A stretch of 64,000 nucleotides of DNA. Origin: JAVJSD01 sp040219575 (GTDB taxonomy: Bacteria; Planctomycetota; Planctomycetia; Pirellulales; Pirellulaceae). Shown piece after piece: positions 26,724-37,942 of the stretch (positions are counted from its first letter, which is position 1; each line of letters starts with the position of its first letter). The notes below the pieces were generated by a model. It saw only the letters and a program-made list of their open reading frames with translations. It did not search any database and had not been told where the DNA came from. A program made the position numbers and the translations under genes. The stretch lies in assembly GCA_040219575.1 (NCBI GenBank), contig JAVJSD010000091.1, positions 29,631 to 93,630 of the forward strand, written 5' to 3'.

Positions 26724-27350
26724 TCAACCGTGGGCGTCCGGCTTGTCGCCGAACCAGGCCGAGGCGAAGCCTTTGTAGAAGACGGCCCCCATCGCCTTCC
26801 ATTGCCAGCGCCGGTCGGCCCAGGCGCCGCGATTGGTGAGCACATCGTTGTGCAGTTTGCTGGCCTTCAACGTGGCCAGGGCATGTTCGGCGTCGCGGGC
26901 GTCGCGCACGGTGACCTCGAATCCGAGTCCCGAGTACCCAAACAGATCCTTCGGCTTGTCCCACATCACCGAGAACGTCGATTCGTCGGTGCGGTCGAAC
27001 GGACCGCCGCGCCAGCGATCGCTTTTCGACCAACTGTGCATGCTGCCGTAGGTTTCGTGCGGGCGATTGTCGTGCAGGTCGCGAACATGCAGCGACGCCA
27101 CGGCGGTCAACTTGGGCGAGAGCGTCACGCGCGGCAGCCGCATCTCGGCCCGATACTCGTTGATCAAGTCGACCAGGATCCAATACTCGGGGGCGGACGA
27201 ACGAATCTCGTCGCTGCCGGGAAGCCGGCTCCCCATGCCGATGTAGTCCTCGACGGCGGCCTTCGCCGAATTCGTCGGCAGAATCTGGGGACAGAGCAAG
27301 GCCGCTCCACCCGCGACGGTTCCTGTGAGCAACGATCTTCGCGTCAACAT
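26724..27350 (-). CDS. Exported CAP/SCP-domain protein
   Basis: This 208-residue protein begins with a twin-arginine-like signal (MLTRRSLLTGTVAGGAALL) and then a CAP (SCP/PR1) domain. The domain shows LVDLINEYRAEM (helix 1), LTAVASLHVRDL (His-containing helix), HSWSKSDRW, and a C-terminal WADRRWQWKAMGAVFYKG. The start at 27350 is preceded by GGAG. CAP domain proteins are extracytoplasmic; their bacterial role is mostly unknown. The downstream stop is followed by a REP-free spacer of about 250 bases to the amidotransferase gene. Confidence 0.8.
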   Translation of the reverse strand: MLTRRSLLTGTVAGGAALLCPQILPTNSAKAAVEDYIGMGSRLPGSDEIRSSAPEYWILVDLINEYRAEMRLPRVTLSPKLTAVASLHVRDLHDNRPHETYGSMHSWSKSDRWRGGPFDRTDESTFSVMWDKPKDLFGYSGLGFEVTVRDARDAEHALATLKASKLHNDVLTNRGAWADRRWQWKAMGAVFYKGFASAWFGDKPDAHG

Positions 27351-27563
27351 GCGGTTCTCCACCGAGGCAGCTCGACTTCTTTCCATTCAACAACCGCCAA
27401 TCAAAAACCATCAATCGCCATTCCGACGTCGGGCGAAGTCCGATTGATGATTGCCGACGTGGGTTGGGAGCAACTTCCAGGGTACTGCATTTCGGCGAGC
27501 AGCGGCAGTTCTTGGCGGAGAATCCCACCGTGGGGAAACCAAGAACGGGGGGACCATCGAAGG

Positions 27564-29051
27564 TCAGCACTCGGCGCTTTCCAGGGCGACGGCCGGACCC
27601 GGCGCCTCCAGCGGATCGAAGGCCGCCGGACCGTCCTCCTCGTCGCGCTCGATGACCCGCATCCGACGCCACTTGCCCTGCAGGAATCGCGCCAGGTAGA
27701 TCACTCCCAGACAGGAAATCCAACCGGTCACCACGATCCACCACCAGTACAACTGGCCCCCCAACAGCGAACCGGCTTGCCCGACCAGCACGCTCAAGCT
27801 GGCCATGACGCCGGTCGTGATGAGCACGAACCGCGTGTCGCCGGCGCCTTTGATGGCGCTGGAGAACACGAACTGCATGGCGTCGAATACGCAGTAGGCC
27901 GCCACAAAGCGGAGCAGCACCACCACCACGTCGCGGATCTCGTGGAACTTCGCCGCATCCGCCGCATCGACTCCCGCGGAATGGCCCAGCAGGAAGACGT
28001 CGGGCGCCGCCACATACGCCAGCGCAAAGGCGCCGGTGTAAACCAGCGACAGGATCGTCGCCGTCCAGGTGGCGCGGGCGGCCAGGTCGGCACGGCCATG
28101 TGTGATCTGTTGGCCGACCAAGGTGCTGACCGCGATGCCCACACCGATCATCGGCACGAACGCCAGGATGTTGATCTGGAAAGCGATCGTGGTGGCGGCC
28201 AGGTACAGCTTGTCGAGCCGTCCCATGCACATCACGATCAGCGTGAAGCCGGAGGCCTCCAGCAGGAACTGCAGACCGCTGGGTCCGCCGAACCGCCATA
28301 ACCGCCGCATCAACGGCCAGTCGAATCCCCGGCCTTTCAGAATGCCGTACTTTTCGCGATAGGCGGGCGATCGCAGCAGCAACCAGTAGACCGCCACCTT
28401 CGCCCACTGGCTGACGACCGTCGCCCAGGCGGCGCCGGCGATGCCGAGTTCCGGCAGTCCAAGCAGGCCGAAGATCAACACCGCGTCCAGCGCGATATTC
28501 AAGACGACCGACGCTACGTCGACCACCATCACCACCCAGGTGACGCCGCGGCCGGTGAAGAACGACGACTGCGCGGCGGCGATGACCATCGCCCCGCCGC
28601 CGACGCAGAGGATTTGGAAGTAGAGGGTTTCATACGGCAACAGGGACTTGTCGTGCCCGGCGAGATAGAAAATCCACGGGGTCAGCGGGATCAACAGCAT
28701 CAGCAGCGGCGTAGCCAGCACGCCGAGCCAGACGCCCTGGGCCAGCGCCGCGCCGATCCGCCCGTAGCGCTGAGCGCCGTAGTACTGGGCGACGAACGTA
28801 TTGACGTACATCGCCACACCCATCGGAAAGCAGGTCACCGTCCAGTTGAGCATGCCGGCCGGGAAGGCGGCGGCCATGGCGTTTTCGTCCCACCACATCA
28901 GCAGCATGCGGTCGACGAACAACAGCAGCGACCAGGAGCCGGTGGAGATCACCAGCGGCATGGCGATCCGCAGCACCTCCACGCCGCCGCAGGGGCGGGT
29001 CCACCAGTTGCCGGATTCGGGCGTCGGTTCGGTGTCGAGCGTGCTGGACAT
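27564..29051 (-). CDS. MATE-family multidrug/metabolite efflux transporter
   Basis: This 495-residue transporter has twelve hydrophobic segments and MatE-type repeats (GGVEVLRIAMPLVISTGSWS and MYVNTFVAQYYGAQRYGRIG in the first half; FGGPSGLQFLLEASGF and STLVGQQITHG in the second). It should exchange cations for organic compounds across the inner membrane; the substrate is not predictable. I use the ATG at 29051 (MSSTLDTEPTPESGN). The frame upstream of it lacks coding character and overlaps the divergent ArsC gene. Its tail after the last helix is acidic. Confidence 0.88.
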   Translation of the reverse strand: MSSTLDTEPTPESGNWWTRPCGGVEVLRIAMPLVISTGSWSLLLFVDRMLLMWWDENAMAAAFPAGMLNWTVTCFPMGVAMYVNTFVAQYYGAQRYGRIGAALAQGVWLGVLATPLLMLLIPLTPWIFYLAGHDKSLLPYETLYFQILCVGGGAMVIAAAQSSFFTGRGVTWVVMVVDVASVVLNIALDAVLIFGLLGLPELGIAGAAWATVVSQWAKVAVYWLLLRSPAYREKYGILKGRGFDWPLMRRLWRFGGPSGLQFLLEASGFTLIVMCMGRLDKLYLAATTIAFQINILAFVPMIGVGIAVSTLVGQQITHGRADLAARATWTATILSLVYTGAFALAYVAAPDVFLLGHSAGVDAADAAKFHEIRDVVVVLLRFVAAYCVFDAMQFVFSSAIKGAGDTRFVLITTGVMASLSVLVGQAGSLLGGQLYWWWIVVTGWISCLGVIYLARFLQGKWRRMRVIERDEEDGPAAFDPLEAPGPAVALESAEC

Positions 29052-29151
29052 ACGGGATGAAGGGAGAAGGTAGAGGTCAAAAGGTAAAAGTGTTGGGACT
29101 TGCGCCGCTGAGTTGATCTCGGCGGAAGGCGCGGGGCCGATCGCCGCGTGG

Positions 29152-29195
29152 GCGGCGCTGCCAGCGTCGCTTACCGATGCTGGCAGCATCGGCCA
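29152..29195. repeat. Inverted pair of REP palindromes (GTGG foot)
   Basis: GGCGGCGCTGCCAGCGTCGC and CCGATGCTGGCAGCATCGG form two stem-loops with the outer feet GTGG and CCAC, a variant of GTAG/CTAC. The pair sits between the divergent MATE and ArsC-like genes. Confidence 0.5.
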
Positions 29196-29336
29196 CGGCG
29201 CACCGTCTGCGCGGCGTTTCATTATTTTGATCCCTGAAGGACCGGGCCAGGGGCGGGAGGTTCGCATTCCCAACGCATTTACGAAGAATTCACCCAGGGT
29301 CTTGCCAGCGGCCCGGCCGGCGCGGAAGATTCGGGC

Positions 29337-29675
29337 ATGAAAACCACCATTTACCACAACCCCCGCTGCACGAAGAGCCGGCAGACGCTGGCGCTGCTGC
29401 GCGAACATGGCGTCGAACCGGACATTGTCGAGTACCTCACCACTCCCCCCGACGCGGCAACGATCAAGAGGCTCCTGCGGCGACTCGGCCTCAAGCCGGC
29501 CGATGTGATTCGCAAGAAGGAATACCGCGCCCTGGGGCTCAAGGAGACCGACGACGAAGACGAATTGATCGCGCGGATCGCCGCCCACCCGGAGATCCTC
29601 GAGCGGCCGATCGTGGTGCGCGGAAACACGGCCCGCCTGGGCCGGCCGCCGGAGAATGTGCTGGAGATTCTGTAG
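29337..29675 (+). CDS. arsC: ArsC-family (YfgD-like) reductase
   Basis: This 112-residue protein of the ArsC/Spx thioredoxin-like family has the N-terminal Cys in YHNPRCTKSRQTL and a C-terminal block RPIVVRGNTARLGRPPENVLEIL-like, ending in VLEIL. The NPRC[TS]KSR form matches the YfgD branch rather than the classical arsenate reductase motif CGTSR. Annotation as glutaredoxin-dependent arsenate reductase is therefore only probable. No ars operon genes are nearby. It ends three bases before the convergent LRR gene. Confidence 0.75.
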   Translation: MKTTIYHNPRCTKSRQTLALLREHGVEPDIVEYLTTPPDAATIKRLLRRLGLKPADVIRKKEYRALGLKETDDEDELIARIAAHPEILERPIVVRGNTARLGRPPENVLEIL

Positions 29676-29678
29676 GGG

Positions 29679-31022
29679 TCAATTCACGACGCGGCACTTG
29701 GGGAGTGTTTGCTTCAATCGCCGCAGGCCTTCAGGTGAAATCTTCGTGCCCGGCACGAACAGCGACTCAAGGCTTGTCAGCGACTCGAGATGTTCGATTC
29801 CCGCGTCGGTGACCAGCGTGTCGTTGAGCCACAACACCTTGAGCCCTTCGAGCCCCTTCAAGTACTTGAGTCCCGAGTCGCCCACTTGCGTGCCGTCGAG
29901 GCCCAGGGTCTCGATCTGCACCGCGCGGCCCAGGTAGGGCATGGCGCCGTCGCGCAGCGGCGCCCCTTGCAGCGACAGGTAACGCAACTTGGGGTAGTCC
30001 TTGAGATGCTCCAACCCGGGCCCCTTGAGCGACGTGCCGGTGAGCACCAGCTTGTTGAGTTCGGGCAACGGCGGCAGCCGCAGCAGCCCCTCGTCGGTCA
30101 CCTTGGTTCGGTTCAGCCACAGCACTTGCAGGTTGGGTAATCCCGCCAGGTGGTGCAGGGCGTCGTCGCCGATCGGTGTATCGTCGAGCCCCAGGCTCTC
30201 GAGTGTCTCGATGCCCGAGAGATTGGCCAGTGAAGCGTCGTCGATGTGCATCGCCTGCAGCGACAGATAGCGGAGTCGCGGCAGCGCGTGCAGGTGCTTC
30301 AAGCCGTCGCCATCGATGCTCGAGCCCGCCAAGTACAACTGCACGATGTCTTCGTTGTTCACCGCGGTCTTCAGCCCGGCGTTCGTCACGCTGGCATGGT
30401 TCAGATGCACCGCGCCGAGACGGTCGATACGGGTCAGATGCGCCAGTGCGTGCTCTTCGCCCTTCCATCCGCTTTCCAGGCGGATCGCGGTCATCGAGTC
30501 GTCGCCGATCTTGACGGTCTTAATGCTGCCGCCCCACATGCTTAACAGCGCGATGGCGCGTTGTCGGCGAGTGGGAGCAACCACGCGGAGCAGATGTTGG
30601 GCTTGTCGCGAAAGCTCCGTCCGCGGCGAATCGACGATCCGTTCGAGCGCCGTCACCGTGGCGTCGCGTGTGGCGAGGTCGTTGCTCTGCGCCAGGATGC
30701 GGAGCACGGTCGCCGCCCGCCACGACCGTTCGATGCTGCCTCCACCCAAGGCCTCGGCGAGCGGTTCGATCATCGCGACGTCGGCTGATTCGCTCAAACG
30801 CCGCGTGGCCTGTTCGCGCGTTGCGTAACTGTCGTTGTCGAGTTGGCCGATGAGCGCGGAGATTCGCAGCGGGGGAGCGTCTTCGGCCCGCGCAAGGATT
30901 GCGGGAGAGATGGACAGCGCCAGCAGCACGACAGCCGGCCTGAGCCGTCGAATCGCGGCACACCGTCGTCTGCCGGCGGCGATTCGCCCCGGCGCCTCGA
31001 TTCGATCATGAATTCCGCTCAC
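29679..31022 (-). CDS. Exported leucine-rich-repeat protein
   Basis: This 447-residue protein has an N-terminal hydrophobic export segment (PAVVLLALSISPAILA) and a short HEAT-like region (LIGQLDNDSYATREQATRRL). At least eight leucine-rich repeats of the L..L..L.L..T.V.D.GL..L type follow in its C-terminal two thirds. I set the start at the GTG at 31022 because GGAGG stands 6 bases upstream and the signal segment follows sensibly. ATG starts upstream (31124, 31205) have no ribosome site and would bury the signal. The protein probably binds other proteins in the periplasm. Its stop lies three bases from the ArsC stop. Confidence 0.75.
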   Translation of the reverse strand: MSGIHDRIEAPGRIAAGRRRCAAIRRLRPAVVLLALSISPAILARAEDAPPLRISALIGQLDNDSYATREQATRRLSESADVAMIEPLAEALGGGSIERSWRAATVLRILAQSNDLATRDATVTALERIVDSPRTELSRQAQHLLRVVAPTRRQRAIALLSMWGGSIKTVKIGDDSMTAIRLESGWKGEEHALAHLTRIDRLGAVHLNHASVTNAGLKTAVNNEDIVQLYLAGSSIDGDGLKHLHALPRLRYLSLQAMHIDDASLANLSGIETLESLGLDDTPIGDDALHHLAGLPNLQVLWLNRTKVTDEGLLRLPPLPELNKLVLTGTSLKGPGLEHLKDYPKLRYLSLQGAPLRDGAMPYLGRAVQIETLGLDGTQVGDSGLKYLKGLEGLKVLWLNDTLVTDAGIEHLESLTSLESLFVPGTKISPEGLRRLKQTLPKCRVVN

Positions 31023-31354
31023 CGCGTCCTCCGCCTCGGCGTCGATCGGCCACCAGGTGCGTGCGGCCGACGTCGCCATCATGACCCGTAGAACCGCTAC
31101 CCACACAACAGCGCACCTCCGCATGATACGAGCAGGTGTTACTTCAGCGCGATGCGCGTCGCGCGGCGCCACCCATAAACTCGTCGTATCTCGGGGCTGC
31201 GTCAAGTCTTTCGCGCTATTGGCTCGATAAAACCGAGGACCGGCGAACTTGTTCCCGGAAACGAGAATACGGCCGCGGACAGGCCGTCGAGCGGAATGGC
31301 GGGTGACGGCGGACCCGGGACGTCATCGATCGCCGGGAATCGGGAGATGCCACG
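31023..31354. other. 332-bp divergent intergenic region, nothing recognised
   Basis: This separates the leftward LRR gene from the rightward small membrane-protein gene. No coding frame is supported; the frame upstream of the LRR start is Arg-rich and unlikely. The TCTTTCGCGCTATTGGCTCGATAAAA stretch near 31207-31230 is AT-richer and could carry a promoter. GGGAG precedes the downstream gene. Confidence 0.4.
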
Positions 31355-31648
31355 ATGGAATTCAATCGCAACCACTACCTAATGGCCGGCATGGTGATTC
31401 TGCTGCTGGGGGTCCAGTTCCGGCTCGTCGACTCGTTCGTACTGAACGACCAGACGACCGCCATCGTCGACAAGCAACTCAAGGCGACGGCGGTGGCGGC
31501 GGCCGACGATTCAACCGCCGCGCTGACGCAGGTGGCGCCGTCGTCGCGCTTGAAGGTCATTCGCCCACCCAAGTGGGTCGGCTGGGCGCTGATCTCGGTC
31601 GGCGGCGTGCTGGTACTGCACAGCCTGGCCATGAAGCGGCCGGATTAG
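31355..31648 (+). CDS. Small two-helix membrane protein of unknown function
   Basis: This 97-residue protein has two membrane segments (about 9-28 and 73-91) with a polar, Ala/Asp-rich loop between them. The ATG is preceded by GGGAGATGCC. No recognised family. It is followed by the two tandem REP-pair elements. Confidence 0.6.
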   Translation: MEFNRNHYLMAGMVILLLGVQFRLVDSFVLNDQTTAIVDKQLKATAVAAADDSTAALTQVAPSSRLKVIRPPKWVGWALISVGGVLVLHSLAMKRPD

Positions 31649-31694
31649 CGCACTCGCTCGGAGGTTTCCCAGGCGATCGACGAGTCCGCTCTTG

Positions 31695-31824
31695 CAGTGC
31701 TTTGTGACGGCTTGATCTTAGAGTAGCTGAACTCGTGAGAGTTCAGCAGTCCGTGACGACGTCTGAGCTTCCAGAAGTCTCACGACTTCTGCTACCCCCA
31801 TTCTTCGCTGTCACGCTGCACTAG
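31695..31824. repeat. REP-pair element, copy 3 (nearly identical to copy 2)
   Basis: This 130-bp element is almost identical to copy 2 through both hairpins (CTGAACTCGTGAGAGTTCAG and AGAAGTCTCACGACTTCT) and the right CTAG. The left edge has GCAGTGC instead of CTAGTGC, so one CTAG is lost. Its right CTAG is shared with copy 4. Confidence 0.75.
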
Positions 31825-31945
31825 GCTCCGTCTGGAAACGCAGACGGGGCAATTCGATTTGCAGCGGAACTCGTGAGAGTTCCTCATTCCCAATGCCGGC
31901 GGAAGTCTCACGACTTCCGCTACGCAGTTTCCAAGCAAAGCCTAG
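31821..31945. repeat. CTAG-bounded REP-pair element, copy 4 (divergent subtype)
   Basis: This 125-bp element starts CTAGGCT and ends AGCCTAG. It contains the hairpin GGAACTC-GTGA-GAGTTCC and the hairpin GGAAGTC-TCAC-GACTTCC. These are the same two core sequences as copies 1-3 but with changed stem bases that still pair, which is compensatory variation. A third hairpin CGTCTG/CAGACG lies near its left end. Its right CTAG (31942-31945) carries the TAG stop codon of the following leftward gene. Confidence 0.7.
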
Positions 31946-32826
31946 TTGCGGCCGGTGCGTTCCTGCGGCAGGAAACGCTTTCCCGACTCGGCCTGCAGGG
32001 CGTCGCGAATCGGCGAATAGGGGCGAATCCGCACGCCGTCGTACGAGGCGTTGAACACGCCGTGCCCCGGAACGGCGAGTCGCACGTGCACCAGACCGAT
32101 CGCGCCCACGCCGGGCTGAAACTCAGGCTGCACGGCCTGGAACGGAAGTTGGAACGACTTCCCGTCGCCCAGCGTGACGGACCGCGTCCATTTTCCCAAG
32201 GTGCGAAGTGGTTGGCCCGGGTGCGACGGGGAGTTGCGTTCGCGACGGGGGCGTCCCAACAGTTCCACGTGCAGCGTTCCCCGCGCGGGTACAACGCGAC
32301 CTTCGCCATCGGTTGGAAAGACCTCCAGCACCAAGCCGTCGGTCTCCACATCGGCGTCCCAATTGGCGGCGTAGACGTCGAAATCGACGGCGGCGACTCG
32401 GGGCGAGAAGCCGAGTGCGGTCTGCGCGACCTGGGCGTGCGTTGGGTCTTGCGCTGATATCCCAGGCGTATCTATGGCGGGATCCATGGCGGGAATCGCC
32501 GCCTCGGCCTGCTCGTCGCCGAATGGATTCGCTTTCAGTTGCTCCGCCACACGCCGAAGTCGCCCAGCGTCGATCGACTCCCCATCGTAATGCGCCGCCG
32601 CGACCGTCTCCCAGGCGATGGGCCGCAGCACCGAAATCGACTCGCTGCCGAAACGCAACCACAGTCGCTCTTCGCCCGTGCGTGAATCAATCCGACCCGT
32701 GAACGTACGGCCGTCCTGGAGTTCGATCGTCACCCGGTCGTCGGCGTTCACCGCCGCTGGATGCAACGTCGGGCACAGAGCGATGACGGCGGCGACATGA
32801 ACAATCGTAAGAATCCGGAAAGTCAT
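31942..32826 (-). CDS. Exported protein of unknown function
   Basis: This 294-residue protein has a signal peptide (FRILTIVHVAAVIALCPTL) and an N-terminal short beta region (DDRVTIELQDGRTFTGRIDS) that resembles a small SH3-like barrel. A linker and a C-terminal beta-rich part follow (about 140-280, with VAAVDFDVYAANWDADVETDGL). I know no family name for it. The ATG at 32826 has GGAG 8 bases upstream; a Met at 32832 is also possible. Its stop codon TAG lies inside the CTAG edge of repeat copy 4. Confidence 0.6.
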   Translation of the reverse strand: MTFRILTIVHVAAVIALCPTLHPAAVNADDRVTIELQDGRTFTGRIDSRTGEERLWLRFGSESISVLRPIAWETVAAAHYDGESIDAGRLRRVAEQLKANPFGDEQAEAAIPAMDPAIDTPGISAQDPTHAQVAQTALGFSPRVAAVDFDVYAANWDADVETDGLVLEVFPTDGEGRVVPARGTLHVELLGRPRRERNSPSHPGQPLRTLGKWTRSVTLGDGKSFQLPFQAVQPEFQPGVGAIGLVHVRLAVPGHGVFNASYDGVRIRPYSPIRDALQAESGKRFLPQERTGRN

Positions 32827-33399
32827 CGGCATTACTCCGCGGCAGGGCGTCGGGCGGCGATCGGGACGTTCCGACAAACCGCAAAGCCGATGCCGATCCG
32901 TCGCCGCTCCGGCCCCACATTCTCCACAGCCGCTGTCAACCGCCGCTCTGATGGCGATTTGCGTCGTCGAACCAAATCATCCCGGCAAGCAGGAGGCCGC
33001 AACGATGATGCGGATTGGCAACACCGCCCGCTGCGAAACCTCGACATGCATGCGTCCCGAGTTCCCCCGCAGGATTCGCGATGGTGTATGCTTGTCTTGC
33101 CGGAGTCTCGCGATTGCGGGAGCCGTCGTGAAGTTGTGCTCCGCGAACCGAGTCGCCGGACCTACCCCGGGACGTGGGGGACGGAGGTGGGGGACAGACG
33201 GCGGCGGACGGTTGACCAACCGAGGGACGCCACTACGATAGCCTATTCGGCCTTTTCCGGTCCCGCGGGATGGCACACTATCAAACCACCCGTAGGTAGC
33301 ATTCGCGACTTGTCGTGATGTGACGTGCGCCGCTTGCTTGCACGCGGGTTAAGTTGCCATTACCCTTAGCTATCATCATTGTCCGTAGCAGGTGCAGGC
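32827..33399. other. 573-bp divergent intergenic region
   Basis: I see no supportable gene. A direct repeat GTGGGGGAC at 33174-33182 and 33187-33195 is present. The right end, before the STAS gene, is AT-richer and has an AGGTGCAGG ribosome site at about 33391. Short open frames in the middle (such as 32951-33241) are Arg/Cys-rich and lack a ribosome site. Confidence 0.45.
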
Positions 33400-33753
33400 A
33401 TGGTCGATCATCGACGCGTTGAAGTCTCCGAAGTGGGTGAAGTCACGGTGGTCCGATTCGTCGACCGCAAGATTCTCGATGCCGCCAATATCCAGGAGCT
33501 GGGTGAAGAGCTGTTCGCTCTGGTTGAGCGGGAGAGCCGCAAGAGCCTGCTGCTGAACTTCTCCAGCGTCGAATTCCTGTCCAGCGCCGCCTTGAACAAG
33601 CTGATTGTGCTCGACAAGAAGGTCAAGGCCGCCGGAGGCGTGCTCAAGTTCTGCGACCTCCGGCCCGAGATTTATGATGTGTTCGTGATCACGCGCCTAA
33701 ATCAGCTATTCGATATCAAACCCAATGAGGCGGACGCGCTGGCGGCATTCTGA
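33400..33753 (+). CDS. STAS-domain anti-sigma-factor antagonist
   Basis: This 117-residue protein has a single STAS fold (about 1-110), of the type that binds a partner anti-sigma kinase. It shows the sheet VTVVRFVDRKILDAANI, the helix-2 region LLLNFSSVEFLSSAALNKLI with the usual phosphorylation-site Ser cluster, and a C-terminal FCDLRPEIYDVF. The ATG at 33400 has AGG upstream. The anti-sigma-kinase-like gene is 192 bases downstream on the same strand, and the two probably form a switch. No sigma factor is nearby. Confidence 0.85.
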   Translation: MVDHRRVEVSEVGEVTVVRFVDRKILDAANIQELGEELFALVERESRKSLLLNFSSVEFLSSAALNKLIVLDKKVKAAGGVLKFCDLRPEIYDVFVITRLNQLFDIKPNEADALAAF

Positions 33754-33837
33754 CTCCCCCTGAAAGAAGGTAGAAAAACTGCTGGTTTTAGTTAGAATAC
33801 GCATACGGAATAAGTCTTGAAGAGTGTTTGCTTTTCT

Positions 33838-33884
33838 CCCCGCTGCACCACGGAACTTATCTAGCTAGCGGGGCACGGTGGTGC
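33838..33884 (+). ncRNA. Possible pseudoknot-forming leader upstream of the anti-sigma gene
   Basis: Two complementary pairs cross each other. CCCCGCT (33838-33844) pairs with AGCGGGG (33867-33873), and GCACCAC (33845-33851) pairs with GTGGTGC (33878-33884). Nested stem order gives an H-type pseudoknot. It lies 62 bases upstream of the anti-sigma gene start. Evidence is complementarity only; chance formation in GC-rich sequence is possible. Confidence 0.25.
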
Positions 33885-33945
33885 GCGGCGACAGGCCGAG
33901 GCGGCTTGTGGTGGTGCTTTCCATGGCTACGGCATCTGTGAGTCC

Positions 33946-34386
33946 ATGTCGAATCCCACGATGAATTGGACGTCGATCGGCGAATTGGATCTCCCCAGCG
34001 AGGCGGCGGCGGGCAAACGAGCCGTCGACGAACTGCTGCGGCGCCTGCAAGAGCACGAGTGGCAGGAGAACGACATCTTCGGCGTCCACCTGGCCGTCGA
34101 GGAGGCGCTGGTCAACGCCATCAAGCACGGCAACCAATACGACGATCAAAAGAAGGTCCGCTTCCTCTTCAAGCTCTGCAAGGATCGCGTGCGGATCGAG
34201 ATCATCGATGAGGGCGAAGGCTTCGACCCCACCGAGGTGCCCGACCCCACCGACGACGACAATCTCGAGACCCCCTCCGGCCGCGGCATCATGCTGATGC
34301 GCAACTTCATGTCGTTCGTCGAGTACAACGCCTCCGGCAACCACGTGGTGATGGAGAAGGTGCGCGAGAACGGGGCGGCGCACTGA
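33946..34386 (+). CDS. Anti-sigma regulatory factor (serine/threonine protein kinase, HATPase_c)
   Basis: This 146-residue protein is of the RsbW/SpoIIAB type and binds ATP through a HATPase_c fold. The N box is visible in VEEALVNAIKHGNQY, the G1 box in DEGEGFDP and the G2 region in GRGIMLMRNFM. It would phosphorylate a STAS antagonist such as the one 192 bases upstream, and hold a sigma factor inactive. No sigma gene and no PP2C phosphatase is in the window. A Met at residue 6 (MNWTSIGELDL) is an alternative start. Confidence 0.82.
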   Translation: MSNPTMNWTSIGELDLPSEAAAGKRAVDELLRRLQEHEWQENDIFGVHLAVEEALVNAIKHGNQYDDQKKVRFLFKLCKDRVRIEIIDEGEGFDPTEVPDPTDDDNLETPSGRGIMLMRNFMSFVEYNASGNHVVMEKVRENGAAH

Positions 34387-34439
34387 AGCCTGACAGGGCG
34401 GTGAAGCCTGACGGGGCGGTGTTGGGCGGCGCTCGGTGC

Positions 34440-34543
34440 AAATGACCAATGACCAAATCCCAATGACTAATGGGAATTGGACACGAAGAACAATCGCTGC
34501 ATCGATCGTTTATTAGTCATTGGTCATTGGGATTTGGTCATTT
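34440..34543. repeat. Inverted repeat of AATGACCAAATCCC-type units
   Basis: The arms AAATGACCAATGACC (34440-34454) plus AAATCCCAATGACTAAT, and ATTAGTCATTGGTC plus ATTGGGATTTGGTCATTT (34512-34543), are built from the same short units and nearly mirror each other. The spacer is 40 bases. The repeat lies in the gap between the convergent anti-sigma and aconitase genes. It could act as a bidirectional terminator, or be a dispersed repeat; I cannot tell. Confidence 0.55.
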
Positions 34544-34582
34544 GGAGAGAACTCGACGTCCCCCACCACTCCAACCCGTTCC

Positions 34583-37300
<2,718 letters not shown>

Positions 37301-37522
37301 ATTCGTCGAAATCCGTGGCAGGGAAAGAAGTTGCGAAGTGGACCGGCGCCGCGCACCGCCCCGACGCCCGCCTGCGCCGAATTCTAGCCGAATCGCCGCC
37401 GGTTGTCTGCGGGCGGAGGGGACGATCCGTTCCGCTCACTGTTCGCAATCAACTCCGTTGTGACAACTCTGCTCGCGACATGTAGAATCAACTGTAGTGG
37501 ACGACAATCGAAGGGGCTGGCC

Positions 37523-37942
37523 TTGAATCGAACGGAACTCCAAAGTCTGTCGGAGCAGCGGGTCGAGGACGCTGGCATTCTCCTCGCAGCCAAACGCTGG
37601 CCTGCAGCCTACTACATGGCGGGTTACGCGCTCGAATGCGCTCTGAAGGCGTGTGTCCTCGTCTATATCGAAAGAACGGGGATCATCTTCGAAGATAAGA
37701 AGTTCTCCCAGAATTGTTGGACGCACGATATCGAGGAGCTTGTCCGCTTAGCTGGTCTCAGAATCGATCGGGATAGAGTCGCGGGCGCAAACGCTTCCCT
37801 CGGACAAAACTGGTTGACCGCAAGAGATTGGTCGGAGTCGAGCCGATATCGCATGTCCACACAGTCGCAGGCGGAAACCCTGCTCAGCGCACTGATCGAC
37901 GATCCGGATGAAGTACTCCCATGGGTGAAGAATTACTGGTAA
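37523..37942 (+). CDS. HEPN-domain protein
   Basis: This 139-residue protein is helical and resembles HEPN domains, with the core WPAAYYMAGYALECALKACV as the recognisable helix. HEPN proteins are often RNases or toxins, usually with an R-x4-6-H motif, which I do not see clearly here (RDWSESSRYR is the nearest basic stretch). I prefer the TTG at 37523, which has AAGGGG 6 bases upstream; the frame upstream is low-confidence. It overlaps the next gene by 22 bases, so they are translated together. It heads a small island of four unusual genes. Confidence 0.65.
   Translation: MNRTELQSLSEQRVEDAGILLAAKRWPAAYYMAGYALECALKACVLVYIERTGIIFEDKKFSQNCWTHDIEELVRLAGLRIDRDRVAGANASLGQNWLTARDWSESSRYRMSTQSQAETLLSALIDDPDEVLPWVKNYW

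Noticed and set aside
32951..33241. 96-codon open frame in the intergenic region
   Set aside because: No ribosome site, biased composition, no motif.
34440..34543. CRISPR-like array
   Set aside because: Only two arms with shuffled short words and one spacer-like gap; there are no regular repeats or cas genes.
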